NCBI GenBank assembly: GCA_028869255.1
Contig: CP110972.1
Location: 1,183,001-1,247,000 of the forward strand
DNA: 64,000 nucleotides
From: Pseudomonas poae
Lineage (GTDB): Bacteria; Pseudomonadota; Gammaproteobacteria; Pseudomonadales; Pseudomonadaceae
Reading direction: 5' to 3'
Below are positions 53,481 through 63,031 of this stretch, piece by piece. The notes under the pieces were generated by a model. That model had not been told where the DNA came from. It saw only the letters and a list, made by a program, of their open reading frames with translations, and did no database searches. Positions within the stretch are counted from its first letter, which is position 1; each line of letters begins with the position of its first letter. The position numbers were made by a program, and so were the translations under genes.

Positions 53481-55066
53481 CTCAGCTCCTCCGGTGAGTT
53501 TTTGTCTTCAGAGATGAGTGTTAAGTCGATTAGACGCCGGGCCAGGCGTATCAGGCGAAACAGTTTGATTAGCAGATAGTCAGGCAGTCGCTCCAGCCCC
53601 ACGTCCGTGACCGGTCGATCTGGTAGAGGGAGTTGATAGACCCCCAACAACAATTGCCCGAACAGTGCTGAGGGTATTTGCTTGCGATCCTCCCAGTTCA
53701 CCTCGTCTTGAGCGCGTAACAGGGCCAGGAGCATTAGGTGAACGCCGGTCGAGCGAGGCGCTGAAAGATCAAGTCGCTCAATATCCAGGATGAAGCCCAA
53801 GCCAAGCTTTTGATCAATGATGCTCTCGGTATCTCCGGCATAGGCCGCCATTTCACGAGCCAGTCCGGCAATGGCTAAACGAAGTTGTTCAGGTGTATCC
53901 GGCGGTGGTTTGATGATCCAGAGGTCGTCGATTGGGCAGGTTTCGACTAGCGACGTCGCCTCGTCGGATATCTCGCGATCGATTTGCTCACGAATCTGTT
54001 GAACGCGTGATAGAGGGCTGACCGCAGGTGAAGCATTTGTTTCGGGTGCTCTGAGCAGTTCTTCTGAAATTGGCTCTACCTTGCTCTTGGCATCAGTTGA
54101 TTCGGGATTGGTGTCGGAGGAGGGGCGGGCTGCCGTGGCTTGATGTACGCTTTGCGGATAGATCCTCTCGGAGGGCGTGGTCGTTACAGCCCCAGGTGTG
54201 GAGACGACCCGTTGGGTATCGCTCAGCTCCAGGGCCAGCATACGGTAGGACTGTCCGAGCAAGTGGCTCATGCGTTCGAGCAATTCGTCCTGGATCTGCT
54301 CAAGATCAAAGGATTCAGGATCGCCATCGAAGTAGCCCATGGTCTCCAGCCAGAACTCTGCAAACGCGACTGTGGCGGTTGGATAACGGTTCCAGGTTCG
54401 CTCAGCCTGACTACGTAGACCGATCAGGCGCTCTATCTGAGGCTTACCCAAGCCGGCATACAGAGTTTGTGGAATGGCGGGTAATAAGTGTTCAAGGGTG
54501 TCCAGCATCCGGCTGATATGCGACTGCGAAACCGGATAGCCTCCAGCGGCAAGACGTCGAGCCAGCTCCCGTTGTGAGAGCTCTGGGCCATCCGACTCAA
54601 GCATGGTTTTGAGTTTGGCTACTGCCAATGCCCTTTCGATGAACGTGAGTTGGCCGTGCAGGTCGCTTTCCGCCAGATGGCCGAGTAGGGCGTTGGTTTC
54701 ATTGCTCCAAGGTCGGAACAGGCAGTGAATCCGAAAGAAACGCTCATCGCGCGTTTCCTGCCACAGCTCGCCGAGAATTGCTAAGCGCGTATTACCGCCG
54801 TTGCGGATGATGAAAGAGGTTTCACCCGGACGGCGGGTAATCGGTGGCGGTTGATCCAGCCCGCGTTCACGGATCGATGCCTTGATATCGTCATAAAGCG
54901 GATTACGGATGAAGCGTGGGTTGTGTTCGTAGGGACGTAACTGTTCCAGAGTGACCAGCATGGGAGTGTCGATGACTGGATCGGACAGTCGCTCCAGTCC
55001 AGGACCTTGAGTGAAGTGGTCCTGGTGCAGCTTGTCGGTGATTTCCTCCTGAATGAGCTTCTTCAT
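53477..55066 (-). CDS. parB: ParB family protein of the PFGI-1 type (TIGR03764)
   Basis: 529 residues. The ParB N-domain is visible (LEQLRPYEHNPRFIRNPLYD, PPITRRPGETSFIIRNGGNT), then the helix-turn-helix (LSQRELARRLAAGGYPVSQS, HISRML). The C-terminal half is specific for ICE ParB proteins and includes a low-complexity stretch (~310-360). It partitions or stabilises the element together with ParA. The gene is complete. Confidence 0.92.
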   Translation of the reverse strand: MKKLIQEEITDKLHQDHFTQGPGLERLSDPVIDTPMLVTLEQLRPYEHNPRFIRNPLYDDIKASIRERGLDQPPPITRRPGETSFIIRNGGNTRLAILGELWQETRDERFFRIHCLFRPWSNETNALLGHLAESDLHGQLTFIERALAVAKLKTMLESDGPELSQRELARRLAAGGYPVSQSHISRMLDTLEHLLPAIPQTLYAGLGKPQIERLIGLRSQAERTWNRYPTATVAFAEFWLETMGYFDGDPESFDLEQIQDELLERMSHLLGQSYRMLALELSDTQRVVSTPGAVTTTPSERIYPQSVHQATAARPSSDTNPESTDAKSKVEPISEELLRAPETNASPAVSPLSRVQQIREQIDREISDEATSLVETCPIDDLWIIKPPPDTPEQLRLAIAGLAREMAAYAGDTESIIDQKLGLGFILDIERLDLSAPRSTGVHLMLLALLRAQDEVNWEDRKQIPSALFGQLLLGVYQLPLPDRPVTDVGLERLPDYLLIKLFRLIRLARRLIDLTLISEDKNSPEELR

Positions 55067-55080
55067 CGCAACCGCCTCGG

Positions 55081-55289
55081 TTAACGTCGGCTACGTAAAT
55101 GGTCACCGACCTCGAATTTCACGATTTCGGCAGTCCCTGAACCTTCGAAATGTTGGGAGAGTTCTGCGAGGAACCACACCATGGCCGAGCGCCCCCTTGC
55201 AAACGAAAAACCACGGTGCAGTACTCCTCGCAAGCCGCGTCGCGTGGTCGAATGGAAGGCTGAACAACGATAGGAAACTGATCCAACAT
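55081..55289 (-). pseudogene. small ICE protein between parA and parB, frameshifted
   Basis: From the ATG at 55289 (AAGGAG upstream) the protein starts MLDQFPIVVQPSIRPRDAAC and runs to TVVFRLQGG; the frame then breaks at the CCCCC at 55192-55196. With one more base it continues RSAMVWFLAELSQHFEGSGT and ends at 55081, giving ~69 residues. Small proteins with this pattern occur between parA and parB in related elements, in my recollection. It is not visible as one frame, so automatic annotation will miss it. Confidence 0.65.
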
Positions 55290-55371
55290 TAGAAAACTCC
55301 TTACCAAGCCCTGTTGGCTTCAAGGTCGATCAAACAAAAAAATCCGTGAAATGCTGATTAGGCGATTTGTT

Positions 55372-56217
55372 TTATCGAGGCTCCGCACACCTCATTACCG
55401 AAGAGATCGCTTCACGCCATTCAGGGAATAACTCGATGGCCAGCGCCTGCATGATTTCTAGCGCAGACTGCGAGCGTCGGCGTTTACTCGACGGGCGTGT
55501 ATCTATTCGGTGAACCGGTAAGCCGAGGGATGCGGCATTGATATATGCCACCCGGTCCGGGATCACGGTGTCTAGCACCGAGATATTGGTAGCCTCTGCA
55601 AAAGTCTCGCGCAGGCTTCGGATGATCATCCGGGTGTCCACTCGATTGATGTTCACCTGGTTCAGTAAGAGCCGTAAGGGCGGCGGGTCGATGCCTAGGT
55701 GGCGAAATGGTTCGAGCTCACTCAGTAGCTTCAAGGTGCCACGGCGCATTTCGCGGGCAGCGAGCATTTCTGGCGTGATGGGAGAGAGGGCGAGATCGGA
55801 GGCCAGGATGGCCATTTCCAGCAGTACACTGCGTGCTCCCTGAGTATCGATCAAAAGCAGGTCATAATTGAGACACAACTCGTTGAGCAAATTGTGCAGG
55901 CGTAGTCGTCCGTCAGGGGCATGCAGCAACAAGGTGCTCAGTCGACCTTGATCGTCATTAGAGAAAATCAGGTCGAGACCGACGACTGCAGTCCTAGAAA
56001 TTATTAGTTCAGGTATTGTGAGATTGAGTGCAATCAGCTCGTACGCACCTGCCTGCGCTTTCTGGCTCAATGAATAATAACTGGAGAGGGTGGGTTGGCT
56101 ATCCAGATCCAAGAGCAGAACACGCAGGCCAGCATCTGCCAGCAGGCCGCCTAGGTTCGCCGCTACTGTAGTTTTGCCTACCCCACCCTTGGTGGAAACC
56201 ACCGAGACCACGTGCAT
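55372..56217 (-). CDS. parA: ParA family ATPase of the ICE
   Basis: About 281 residues from the ATG at 56217 (GGAG upstream; a GTG three codons earlier is also in frame). The deviant Walker A is STKGGVGKTTVAANL, Walker B-type LLIDTQGARS (~125), and LLLDLDSQPTLSSYY follows Walker A. ParA/Soj of this family keeps the excised element and can help its excision. The C-terminal RPSSKRRRSQSALEIM is typical of the ICE form. It follows alpA with a short overlap. Confidence 0.92.
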   Translation of the reverse strand: MHVVSVVSTKGGVGKTTVAANLGGLLADAGLRVLLLDLDSQPTLSSYYSLSQKAQAGAYELIALNLTIPELIISRTAVVGLDLIFSNDDQGRLSTLLLHAPDGRLRLHNLLNELCLNYDLLLIDTQGARSVLLEMAILASDLALSPITPEMLAAREMRRGTLKLLSELEPFRHLGIDPPPLRLLLNQVNINRVDTRMIIRSLRETFAEATNISVLDTVIPDRVAYINAASLGLPVHRIDTRPSSKRRRSQSALEIMQALAIELFPEWREAISSVMRCAEPR

Positions 56218-56222
56218 CACCC

Positions 56223-56447
56223 TCACTCCTGTCGCGAAAGGCGTTCTGCAATCCAGTGTTCGATTTCCAGAGAGTCCCAGCCGACTGCGCGCAGCCCGAT
56301 ACGCTTTGCCCGCGGAAACTTTCCTTCCTTCATCAGGTTGTAAATGTGCGCACGTTTGAAGCCGGTTTTTTGTTCGACCTCCTCACGCCGCATGATGTGG
56401 CGTTGGGGTTGAGGCGCTTCAACTGAGGGGACAGATTGGCTGGACAT
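56223..56447 (-). CDS. alpA: AlpA-family HTH regulator
   Basis: 74 residues from the ATG at 56447, AGGAG eight bases upstream. The MerR/excisionase-like helix-turn-helix is RREEVEQKTGFKRAHIYNLM with KEGKFPRAKRIGLRAVGW, the AlpA pattern. AlpA-type proteins act as regulators or excision directionality factors. It is the first gene before parA; the frame is open to 56492. Confidence 0.9.
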   Translation of the reverse strand: MSSQSVPSVEAPQPQRHIMRREEVEQKTGFKRAHIYNLMKEGKFPRAKRIGLRAVGWDSLEIEHWIAERLSRQE

Positions 56448-56562
56448 GCTAGTCACTCCTGGCGCCAATTGGCGCGTGTTGGGAAGTGACATGGATTGAA
56501 TCGCACCACGGCGGATGAGTCATTGCATTGCAATCAAGCCTATTGCAACGCAATTGGCTCGA

Positions 56563-57312
56563 TTAGGTATTTTTTTTGAGGCTACGATTGGCCACGGCAA
56601 ACTTTTCATCAAGTGTGCGCTTGCTGAGGCCGGGCACATCTTTGTGACGGGCGACAATGGCGTCAACGATGGCTGCTTGATTCGTAAATACCGAAAGAGG
56701 TTTTCCGGCGGGCGAATGGTCCAAAAGAAGGCTGACCAATGCCCCAATGATATTGTGATAGGTCAGTTCACTACGCTCGCTGAGTTGACCATTCGTTTTG
56801 GCCAAGGCTTTGAGATCATCTCTTTCAAGTCCAATCGACTGGAGTTCTCCCAAGATTTCTTGAAGGTGCTGCTGTTGCGCTTTCAACGCCCTCGATAACT
56901 CGTCTCGATCTGCTTTCAATGAGAGAAAAGTTCCGAGGCTGACCTTTGCAGGTGCATCCTCACCGGACTCGAATAAAAAGCTGGGCTTATGGTCGGGGTA
57001 ATGAATCTCCATCCAGCGACGTAAGTCTGAATGGCGGATGGTCAACTGATAGGACTCTACATAGCTTCCCAAAGGAACAGAAATGCCGAGGCAGCCATAC
57101 GGCAGTTCACCATTGCGTATAGCGTCTAAAATCCTTTCGAAAGCGATGTGAAGATTGGGCCATTGGGGAAATAGGATTGCAAGGTTCTCGGGGCGAGACC
57201 AATCCGCCTGGACAATTTGAGCTTCGTAGCGAGTGAGATTGCACCAACGCAACGCTGCATCTACAGGGCGATAGAAGATTTTCGTATTCGGATTGAAAAC
57301 ATGAACGCTCAT
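56563..57312 (-). CDS. conserved ICE hypothetical protein at the parA end
   Basis: 249 residues from the ATG at 57312 (MSVHVFNPNTKIFYRPVDAA). The N-terminal half (ALRWCNLTRYEAQIVQADWS, IRNGELPYGCLGISVPLGSY) and a coiled coil around residues 130-175 make up most of it; the C-terminus has SVFTNQAAIVDAIVARHKDV. Proteins of this type often stand next to alpA/parA at the end of PFGI-1-like elements. The function is unknown. The 330 bases that follow (57313-57648) contain no gene or tRNA that I can see. Confidence 0.7.
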   Translation of the reverse strand: MSVHVFNPNTKIFYRPVDAALRWCNLTRYEAQIVQADWSRPENLAILFPQWPNLHIAFERILDAIRNGELPYGCLGISVPLGSYVESYQLTIRHSDLRRWMEIHYPDHKPSFLFESGEDAPAKVSLGTFLSLKADRDELSRALKAQQQHLQEILGELQSIGLERDDLKALAKTNGQLSERSELTYHNIIGALVSLLLDHSPAGKPLSVFTNQAAIVDAIVARHKDVPGLSKRTLDEKFAVANRSLKKNT

Positions 57313-57648
57313 ATGCAGCGGACCATCCATATCCTAATGGATAGGCCTCTCGCGGAGCATCTGTGTATCAAGCCAGCTGATGGTACCGGCTATTTTACTT
57401 GGATTTTTCACTCGGTGAGGTCATTCCATTTACCTATTGTTCAATATGGTATTCGTCAGTATTTTTTCAACGTCCTGCTCTAACCCCTTGTTTTTGATTT
57501 TCCAGCCAGATACCAATGACTGATTGTACTGACATATAGTGGTGCAGTTCGCTTTGTGATAAAAAATTTCACGCTGGTTCAAGTAGTAAGTCGCTTGTCG
57601 AAGTTCAATATCAGCATTTCGGATTTCTAATAGAAGGCTAAACTACTA

Positions 57649-58759
57649 CTAGATCTTTGCACTCCTTAGGTTTGAATGGGTTTCGGAGGATTTCGCACGG
57701 AGCCTAGTAGCCCCCGGGGTTATTCCGCACCACCTGCGAAACGCTCTATTGAACGCGGCTTCGGACCCATAACTCGATTGTTCCGCAATCTTCGCAATGC
57801 TGAGCGAGCTGTCGGCCAGCAGCTCTCCAGCCCTCGCAAGACGAATATGGGTCACGAATTGCCTAGGCGTCATGCCGACGGATGCTGAAAAACGGGTGGT
57901 CAAAGCTGATCGACAAAGATGGGCAATTTCTGTGAGGTCGTGCAGTTCCCAATCTCGTTGGGGCTCCTGCAAGATTGCCGAAATCACCCGTGCAATAGCG
58001 GGGTCGCCCAAACCTTTATAGATAGCATCGCTGCTACTTTGCGAGGCGGCCTCTTTTAAAGTGATCGTCAATATTGTCTCCGCGAGCCGGATAACAACGG
58101 ACTGCGTCATGAAATCACTGTCTCGCTGCACATCGAACTCATCGAAAACGGCGTTCAGGAGCGAGTTATGCTGGTCAGCGAACCTTTTCAACAACACCGG
58201 ACCGGGTAGGCCGCTGATGAGTGCACCGGATGTTTGCTTGTCCACAAACATGACGATCATTCGCAGCTCGAACAATTCGCCTCCCCCCGTAGGAAACCCG
58301 TTGGCTCAAAAGGCGCGTCAGAGACGGCCGTCCTTCAGCGTCGATTACGTGAGGCTCGACCTGAATTCTGAGCAATTCGCGGATATCGATACAGGGTGAC
58401 TTCGGTGGATTGGATATCTGGTGCCGGATATGACAGGGGACAACGAGAATGTCTCCCTGTGTGAAAGTTACTGGATCACTGTACAAACCGAAGGACACCT
58501 CGCAGCTGCCATGGTGAGCTTCATAAATGACGAACGTGTCAGGGCCGTAGGCGACATCTACGCCGAACGGAGCCGACAGGTTCGCACTACCTGGTACTGC
58601 CCCTGAAAGGCGTATCGAGCGCAGAAGATGATCCATGGCCTCGGTTGGTCGGTAGTGGGCTGGGTTGGAAAGTGACCACATCACGCCGTCGTCATATTTA
58701 AAGAGCCCCTTGTCCGAGCCGCTTCCATCGTTGTGAAACGCTGGTGTCGATTGAGCCAT
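57649..58759 (-). pseudogene. AraC-family transcriptional regulator, frameshifted
   Basis: The N-terminal part (start 58759) is the cupin-like ligand-binding domain (FGVDVAYGPDTFVIYEAHHG, DILVVPCHIRHQIS). The C-terminal part has the double helix-turn-helix (LTEIAHLCRSALTTRFSASV, IRLARAGELLADSSLSIAKI, YGSEAAFNRAFRRW). The frames differ by one extra base in the CCCCCC at 58283-58288; with five C they join as SYGGGELFELRMIV and give ~309 residues. Regulators of the cupin-6/AraC type control many aromatic degradation operons. It is the last gene of the catabolic cluster. Confidence 0.88.
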
Positions 58760-59023
58760 GCGCCTTCTCCGATCTCGGATACGTCTTGCTGGATGCGAGC
58801 GTCCCGTGGTTATTGTCGTTGTTCGATCACGCTAACTCAGTTCCAGCGACGCGTCATTGATTGTTTGTTCAGCCGAATTGATCATTTAGCCGGCCAATAT
58901 CTTTAAGCAACGCCTGTGGTCGATAGAGTGTGAGGCCTGGATGCATTGCAACTGCTGGCGCATCGATATCTGCGCCAGCCCTCGTTGCTGACTTATGGTT
59001 CGCTCGGCATTAATACGAGGCTA

Positions 59024-59998
59024 TCAGAACACTTTCCATCCCATCACCATGACTAGGCTGTAGCCGGAAAATGTGTTCTTCGCATCATAATTCGCGCCAG
59101 CCTTGATCTTAATTTGACTGCCGATGCTAGGCACGAACAGGCTGACCACCGGTCCGATGGAGCCAGCCGAAAATTTCGAGGCGTTGGTTCGGGTACCGTC
59201 AGGCCGCTTATCGCTCTCAATCTGCTTTGCTTGCTGGCCGGCAATGCCAACCTGCCATTTGCCATAGCGTTCAGTAATGGCCCAGTCGACATTGATGACC
59301 GTTCCTGCATCGAAGTGGGTGGCGGTGTTTTCCTGTGGCATGGAGTAGAACAGTCGTGCACTCAACTCTGTTCCGTCGCCACCGAGTGAATATTTCGGAT
59401 CAGTCAGGTAGGTGGCTGCAATATTCGGCGAGATGATCCACGTATTTCCACCGGTATTGACAGGTTTGTCTTTGTCGTATCGACCGGTTGGGATCGTCAC
59501 CCCCAGGCCTCCAGCAACTGTCAGACCGTAGGGCAGCGGGGCAAGACCTGAGGTGGTCGACTCACCCCCTCCCAGATATTTGCTCCAGAAGAACAGGTCA
59601 CTGTAGATATCGGCGGTGCCTATATCGCAGTTTCGTTTTCCAAACCGAACACATCGACGGCCATAACCGAATTGCGCCGATGACGCGAGGCTTCCTCCGA
59701 GTACTTTGAATGGGTAGACGTAATTCAACCCCACCACGCCGGCTGACGCGTCAAAACCGGTATCGTAGGCAACTTTATGACCATTGACGTCCTGATAACG
59801 ATCCGAGGTGACGCCGATATAGCCTGCCCCCATGTAGAGACCTGGCTGCGGAGGCAAGTAGGCTCCGCCTATATCGGTGCCGCCGATGGGGCCGCCATAG
59901 ATGGCCGTCTCGCCGGCATTTGCGTTGATTGCGATGGCAATTGCCATGAACCCCATACAGCAGACGGATGAAAACCGAAGCGAGTGTTGTACACGCAT
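59024..59998 (-). CDS. SphA-family outer-membrane protein (phenol_MetA_deg)
   Basis: 324 residues with a signal peptide (VCCMGFMAIAIAINANAGE). The body alternates beta-strand patterns (GYIGVTSDRYQDVNGHKV, YDTGFDASAGVVGLNYVYPF) and ends in the aromatic residue F typical of outer-membrane barrels (VMVMGWKVF). Members of PF13557 are linked with transport in aromatic degradation clusters. It lies 127 bases after the amidohydrolase gene. No other gene is seen in the 264 bases on its 3' side. Confidence 0.85.
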   Translation of the reverse strand: MRVQHSLRFSSVCCMGFMAIAIAINANAGETAIYGGPIGGTDIGGAYLPPQPGLYMGAGYIGVTSDRYQDVNGHKVAYDTGFDASAGVVGLNYVYPFKVLGGSLASSAQFGYGRRCVRFGKRNCDIGTADIYSDLFFWSKYLGGGESTTSGLAPLPYGLTVAGGLGVTIPTGRYDKDKPVNTGGNTWIISPNIAATYLTDPKYSLGGDGTELSARLFYSMPQENTATHFDAGTVINVDWAITERYGKWQVGIAGQQAKQIESDKRPDGTRTNASKFSAGSIGPVVSLFVPSIGSQIKIKAGANYDAKNTFSGYSLVMVMGWKVF

Positions 59999-60124
59999 AT
60001 TATTCTCTTTTTGTTGTTGTTTTGTTTATCTGTTGCCGCTTTTTATCCTGACAAAGGATGCAAAGCGGCAACTATGTTCGGCGCGCAAAGTAGTATGGAT
60101 ACGTCTGGTGGGTTGGGTCTGGTT

Positions 60125-61108
60125 TTACGAGGCAGCCCCCTGTACGCGCCAGATCCTTTGCGCTGCCTTGGGGAAAAGTGTCAGGGCATTTCGACCAATT
60201 TGCTCGATCTGCTCGGGGCGTAGCCCGGTAACAGCCAAAAGGGCCTTGATGTTGGCGATCGCCGTGTGTTCCGTGGTGCACGGTGCGCCGCAATCCGAGC
60301 CATAAACCAGATGTTCAGGACAAGTCATCGCAATGCCGGCCAACAGGCTTTGAGGTGAACCCGTCATGGCCGTATCCAAATACAGTGCTGCCAATTGGGC
60401 TCGCATCTCCGCTTGACTGAGGCGCTGTGGATTAGGCACCCACGATTCGGTTCCGAGGAGCATCAGCCGGCCAGAGATGGCCGGTAGTGCCCCGCCACAA
60501 TGGGCCAGAATGAAGCGTATAGAGGGATAACGCCTGAACACGCCGGCATAGAGCATATCTGTGATGACACTCGCAGTCTGATAGGCGACTTCCAAGAGCA
60601 CACCAGGCCGTGAGAACTGGCCGGGTACGGCATGGTTGGGGTGGACGAACACGACTGCCTGGCGCTCGTTAAGCATGGCCCAGAGAGGCTCCAGCCGCTC
60701 ATCGGAGAGAAAGACGCCGTTGTACTGGCAGTACACGGCGAACCCGTCAGCCTCTAGCGCTTCGGCACGCACCACCTCGAGTAAGGCAGCTTCCGCTTCA
60801 TCCGTCGGCAGGCCGGCCAATAGACCAAATCGTGACGGATAAGCCTCCACGAGTTCCGCACCGTATCGGTTGCAGGCCTCAATCGCTGAATGAGTCGGTG
60901 CTACAAAACTTAGCATTTGCATGCTGATTCCGACTCGATCCATATAAGCCAGTCGTTCATCCAGGTTCCATTCAGCGGGTTGTTCACCGATCCAGTGATC
61001 CTGCTGTAACGCGTGCCACATGGCCGCGCGCTGCGCATCTGTGCGCGGTGGACTGAAATGAGCGTGGATGTCGATCCATGCGTCCAGAAGTTGGGTATCT
61101 GCTTTCAT
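60125..61108 (-). CDS. amidohydrolase-2 family metal enzyme (ACMSD/decarboxylase-like)
   Basis: 327 residues. The metal ligands are visible: WIDIHAHFSPP (HxH, ~14), FVHPNHAVPG (~155), ILAHCGGALP (~198) and LVYGSDCGAP (~270). This is the amidohydrolase-2 pattern of ACMSD and gamma-resorcylate-type decarboxylases and related hydrolases. In this cluster it may decarboxylate or hydrolyse a ring-derived acid; the exact substrate is not readable. It starts 21 bases after the monooxygenase stop. Confidence 0.85.
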   Translation of the reverse strand: MKADTQLLDAWIDIHAHFSPPRTDAQRAAMWHALQQDHWIGEQPAEWNLDERLAYMDRVGISMQMLSFVAPTHSAIEACNRYGAELVEAYPSRFGLLAGLPTDEAEAALLEVVRAEALEADGFAVYCQYNGVFLSDERLEPLWAMLNERQAVVFVHPNHAVPGQFSRPGVLLEVAYQTASVITDMLYAGVFRRYPSIRFILAHCGGALPAISGRLMLLGTESWVPNPQRLSQAEMRAQLAALYLDTAMTGSPQSLLAGIAMTCPEHLVYGSDCGAPCTTEHTAIANIKALLAVTGLRPEQIEQIGRNALTLFPKAAQRIWRVQGAAS

Positions 61109-61128
61109 GGCTAGCGCTCCTGTAACGC

Positions 61129-62968
61129 TTAACCGTGCAAAGCCAGCGACAGCTCGCTGGCCTCCAATGAAGGGTGTGCAACCGATTTAGTCTCCGGCAC
61201 ACCTAGCACCTGTGTCATTACTGACGACAGCTCACCAGCGGCCGCCACGCTCTCTGCGCGCCAAGCCACGTGCCCATCTGGACGAACCAGTACGCAGCCA
61301 TCAGCCCGGGTTCCACGTGCCTGCGCCCACTGCCCTAGCGGATCACGCACCGTCCCAAAGCGGGTATCTATCAAGCAGACCTCTACCCGCACGCCGGTGA
61401 TGCGCTCTGCCTCCCGTGCTGCCTCGAACCAATCGGTTCCACCTCGCCCGGTCAGCAAGACAAACTGGCCTCGTCCTACCAGGTCCAGGGTTGAAATTCG
61501 CCGCAACCCCCGTTCGAGCCAAGCATGAGGGAGACGAGCGCCTGGCCAGGTCGTCGCCTCGAATGCGACATCCTGGTGTCCATACACCACTGGTTCAGGG
61601 GTACCGTCATCAACGCGTGCTCCTGATCGATAGCGATATCCCATCTCCACGCCCAGTGCATTGAAGGCAGGGTCGAGCACCTCGTGCTTGAATTTCTCGA
61701 AGCTGGCGCGTCGAAATTCACCCTCTGGGCTGTCTTCTTTCAGCAGCAACAACGCCTGCTGGACCTGCTCCGATGTGGCAGCCGGGTTGATACCCAGGAA
61801 CTCGGGATAGAACCGTCCAAAGAAACCGACGGCCGAATCCCAGGCGCGATTGACAATGTATTCGCCAACCGGTTGACGTTCGATTTCATAACTTTGCAAT
61901 AGCTCGGGGCCGGCCTTGCCTTCGAGCATCAGTTTTAGCTTCCACGCAAGGTTGTAGCCATCCGCGACAGAAGTATTCGACCCCAGGCCATTCATCGGCG
62001 GGTGTCGATGAACCGCATCGCCCATGCACCAGACACGGCCTTCTCCATAGCGGGTCGCCCACATCCGGTTGAGCGCCCAGCGCGAGACGCTCTTGATGGT
62101 AATGTCGATGGTACTGTCACCAATGGCCGCGGCGACGCGCCGACGCAGGGCCTCCGGACTGGGGTCATACACTTCACCCGGAAGTAGATTCCACCCGGCG
62201 ACCCATTCATCCCAAGGCAGCACATTGACGAAAGTTGCGCCGTGGTGAGGATCAGTTGCCCAGTACATGGTGCCAGGTCGATGCGCGCAGTAACGAGACA
62301 GGTCTGCCTTGATCCAGACATAGACGACCTCGCCGATACCTGTATCGCCTCCGCTACCCATATGCCCTTCGAACGGCAGGGCCAACTGTTGTGCGATTCT
62401 ACTGCGAGCGCCGTCTGCCCCAATCAGGTAGTCGGCGCGTATCGTATAACTTGCTCCGCTCTGAACTTCTCGTACAACCGCACTGACCCCTTGCTCGTCC
62501 TGTACGAAAGACTCGAGCTGATGACCGAAACGTAAGTCCGCTACGCCTGCAGTCTCGATCGCATCGACAAGAATCGGCTCCATGATGTGCTGGGAAATGT
62601 TGCACATACCACAGGGGCTGGCCTGACGGTATCGAGCTGCGTGTTCATCCCCCCCAGGCCTCGGATCGAAAGATCTCTTGCCCAGCCATAGTCGTAATCC
62701 AAGCATTGCTCCACATCTTGTCTGCGGGCGTCGCCTTGGCCTTGATTGCCTCTTCTATACCAAGGTCACGGAAAATTTCCATGGTTCGCTGGTTAGTGAT
62801 GTGAGCCCGTGGCGTATGCGCGGAACCCGGAAACATCTCCAACAGAATATGTGGTACGCCGTAACGGCTGAGCGCGAGTGAGTGGGTCAGCCCGGCGGGG
62901 CCTGCGCCGGCGATCAATACGGGGGTGCGAAGGTCATACGGCAGCTTCACGGTCATGTTTTTCATCAC
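61129..62968 (-). pseudogene. TfdB-like FAD-dependent aromatic monooxygenase, frameshifted
   Basis: The N-terminus (start 62968, MMKNMTVKLPYDLRTPVLIA) holds the FAD motif AGAGPAGLTHSLALSRYG and PRAHITNQRTMEIFRDLG. The second part has the DG motif (LIGADGARSRI), the GD motif (VWCMGDAVHRHPPMNGLG) and a C-terminal thioredoxin-like domain. The frames differ by one extra base in CCCCCCC at 62649-62655; with six C they join as EAWGDEHAARYRQASP and give ~612 residues, the size of phenol and chlorophenol hydroxylases. It should hydroxylate a phenolic ring with NAD(P)H and oxygen. The break makes it inactive as shown. Confidence 0.88.
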
Positions 62969-63031
62969 CGATCTCCTATTTATTGTTTTATTCCCAGGGA
63001 CGGGACTTATCGAAAGAGTAAGTGCGACTAA

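Noticed and set aside
57313..57648. possible ICE end with attachment site
   Set aside because: No tRNA, tRNA 3' end or direct repeat could be recognised; the other end of the element is outside the window, so no comparison is possible.
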